A stretch of 64,000 nt of DNA. Source: Chiridota heheva. Taxonomy: Eukaryota > Echinodermata > Holothuroidea > Apodida > Chiridotidae. Below are positions 62,761-64,000 of the stretch, piece by piece (the first letter of the stretch is position 1; every line of letters starts with the position of its first letter). The notes beneath the pieces were generated by a model, which saw nothing but the letters and a program-made list of their open reading frames with translations, was not told the DNA's origin and searched no databases. Both the position numbers and the translations under genes were made by a program. Location: positions 142,501 through 206,500 of the forward strand of contig JAIGNY010002150.1 of assembly GCA_020152595.1 (NCBI GenBank), written 5' to 3'.

Positions 62761-63676
62761 AATCTAAGTGATGTGGTTATATGTGGAAATTATGAAACTT
62801 GAAAATAAATTTGATTTGGGGAAAATTTTAAGTGCATATATTTCAAGATATTCTAAACAGTAAACCTACAACCTACAACAATAAGGATTCACTTTAAAAC
62901 AGCTAAGCCTTTTTTCTATGGTGCATTTACTTACAGGACTAGCCTCATTGAAAGTCAGTGAGAAATTTGACAATTAATATTTCTTTTTGTTAAAATGTGA
63001 ATGAATTTTTCTTTAAATGTGAATCAAAACAGTTCTAACAAATTAATTTATGAATATCACCAGAAAACTTTCCAGCCTTTAAAATTTTTATCAAATGTTT
63101 TGCTGTGAGTATTGATGAACAATTCTTAAATTCAAATCATTTTCATTTTTATAATTATTCCATCAAGGTATTTATTTGTCTTGCTTTGAAATGTATGCTG
63201 ATTTTCGCAAGAGATATGGTTTTACTGATATACGTACTATAGTTTTTTAGGATATATTTTACCTGGCCTACTATATTTTTACATATATGCTTTTTTAGGA
63301 TTATTTTTACATAATATAGTTTTCAGGATATTTTTGTTGTGAATTATTTGTTTAAAAGAAATGAGACCTGAAGGACCAGACCTTTCCGTTAGCAATCAGT
63401 TTGGATATAGTAGATAAATGTGTGTGAGAGAGCAGCATTGTTATTCTACAATTCTTATAAGTTAGACATAATAAAGCGGATGGTTCGACTGTAGAAATTA
63501 TTAGCAAGGTTCATATTTGATAGTTCATTCTCTGTTAAAAGAAGCTTTTTATCTTCAGTCCCCCTTAATCTTCCCCTCGGTCCCTCCCTCGGTCCCCCTC
63601 CTTGTCAGTCTATTTCAAGACAAAGATTAATCTTTATGTTTTAGATTTTATATTTGCCTTTTTTCTCTCTATGCAG
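62761..63676. other. Unassigned A/T-rich sequence
   Basis: The word ttttaggatat recurs between 63240 and 63330. Pyrimidine-rich from 63555 to 63605. No gene seen. Confidence 0.4.
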
Positions 63677-63734
63677 GGCATCATAGAGATCACGCAGATG
63701 TATGGTTAAAGATGAGCGGGACATACTCCTAAAG
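63677..63734 (+). other. Possible small untranslated exon
   Basis: Preceded by a strong pyrimidine tract and acceptor (ttttttctctctatgcag) and followed by a good donor (aaag then gtaaac), giving a 58-nt exon. All three frames contain a stop, so it would be a 5' UTR or non-coding RNA exon of a gene extending beyond the window. The evidence is splice-site shape only. Confidence 0.25.
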
Positions 63735-64000
63735 GTAAACTTTTTGTTTTTGTTTTGAACGCAGTCTTAAAAGTGACTAGTTGCTGTAATGTCGGAAATT
63801 AGGTAAAATGTAAAAGAACTTAGATACTGGGCCTGATTTACTTAGGACCTAATATGTGAGGGAGGCTGGGCACTTTTAGTCGATAGAAAGCCCCTTAAAT
63901 GTTAAAATATTGGGGGCCCCATATGTGGCCTACCAGTCGATATAAGAAATCTGAATTATTTCTTCATATATAATTTTGTGCAAAAGTAGACTTTCAGTTA
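63735..64000. other. Unassigned right edge
   Basis: Nothing recognised up to the end of the window. Confidence 0.4.

Overview
The window looks like a marine invertebrate nuclear genome, most likely a deuterostome (echinoderm- or hemichordate-like). This is inferred from one clear spliced animal gene, tRNA-derived SINEs, an RTE-like LINE, hAT-type MITEs, a Polinton (Maverick) remnant and many copies of the TAGGCCTA palindrome. The species cannot be named from sequence alone. Nothing bacterial is present (no operons, CRISPR or rRNA), and coding density is very low.

One intact host gene is supported: a dynein light chain Tctex-type (DYNLT1/3) gene on the minus strand. It has three coding exons: 24259-24233, 14937-14772 and 10328-10180. 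All junctions are GT-AG and the protein is 113 residues, the family's usual length. Its introns (about 9.3 and 4.4 kb) hold a 19-bp minisatellite of about 40 copies (15.14-15.91 kb), a hAT-type non-autonomous element (18,958-20,027), an inverted-repeat relative of it (10.63-11.40 kb), and several old tandem duplications.

Left of the gene (1-10 kb): a TA/TAGGCCTA microsatellite, a nested pair of tRNA-derived SINEs (1.34-2.16 kb), a 157-bp hAT-type MITE with an 8-bp target duplication (3,965-4,121), and several decayed A/T-rich minisatellites.

Upstream of the gene, after about 200 bp of pure TA, lies the main feature of the window: about 16.9 kb (25.10-41.96 kb) of a satellite with a monomer of about 168-169 bp and about 100 copies. 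Its centre is organised into higher-order A/B dimers. The flanks are more diverged and some zones are disordered. The right edge abuts a decayed Polinton remnant (41.96-46.3 kb) with recognisable capsid and packaging-ATPase remains but no polymerase or integrase seen.

Right of that (46.5-64 kb): a full SINE with likely target duplication (47.1-47.4 kb), a long-TIR MITE carrying a TA tract (50.13-50.74 kb), a tandem family around TAATATGCATA (53.0-54.1 and 56.2-56.3 kb; also inverted at 12.0-12.8 kb), a 5'-truncated RTE-like LINE inside that array with a 9-bp target duplication (54,123-56,181), a second LINE 3' end (56.3-56.8 kb), another hAT-type element (59,394-60,239), two tandem families (60.87-61.35 and 61.48-62.76 kb), and a possible untranslated exon at 63,677-63,734.
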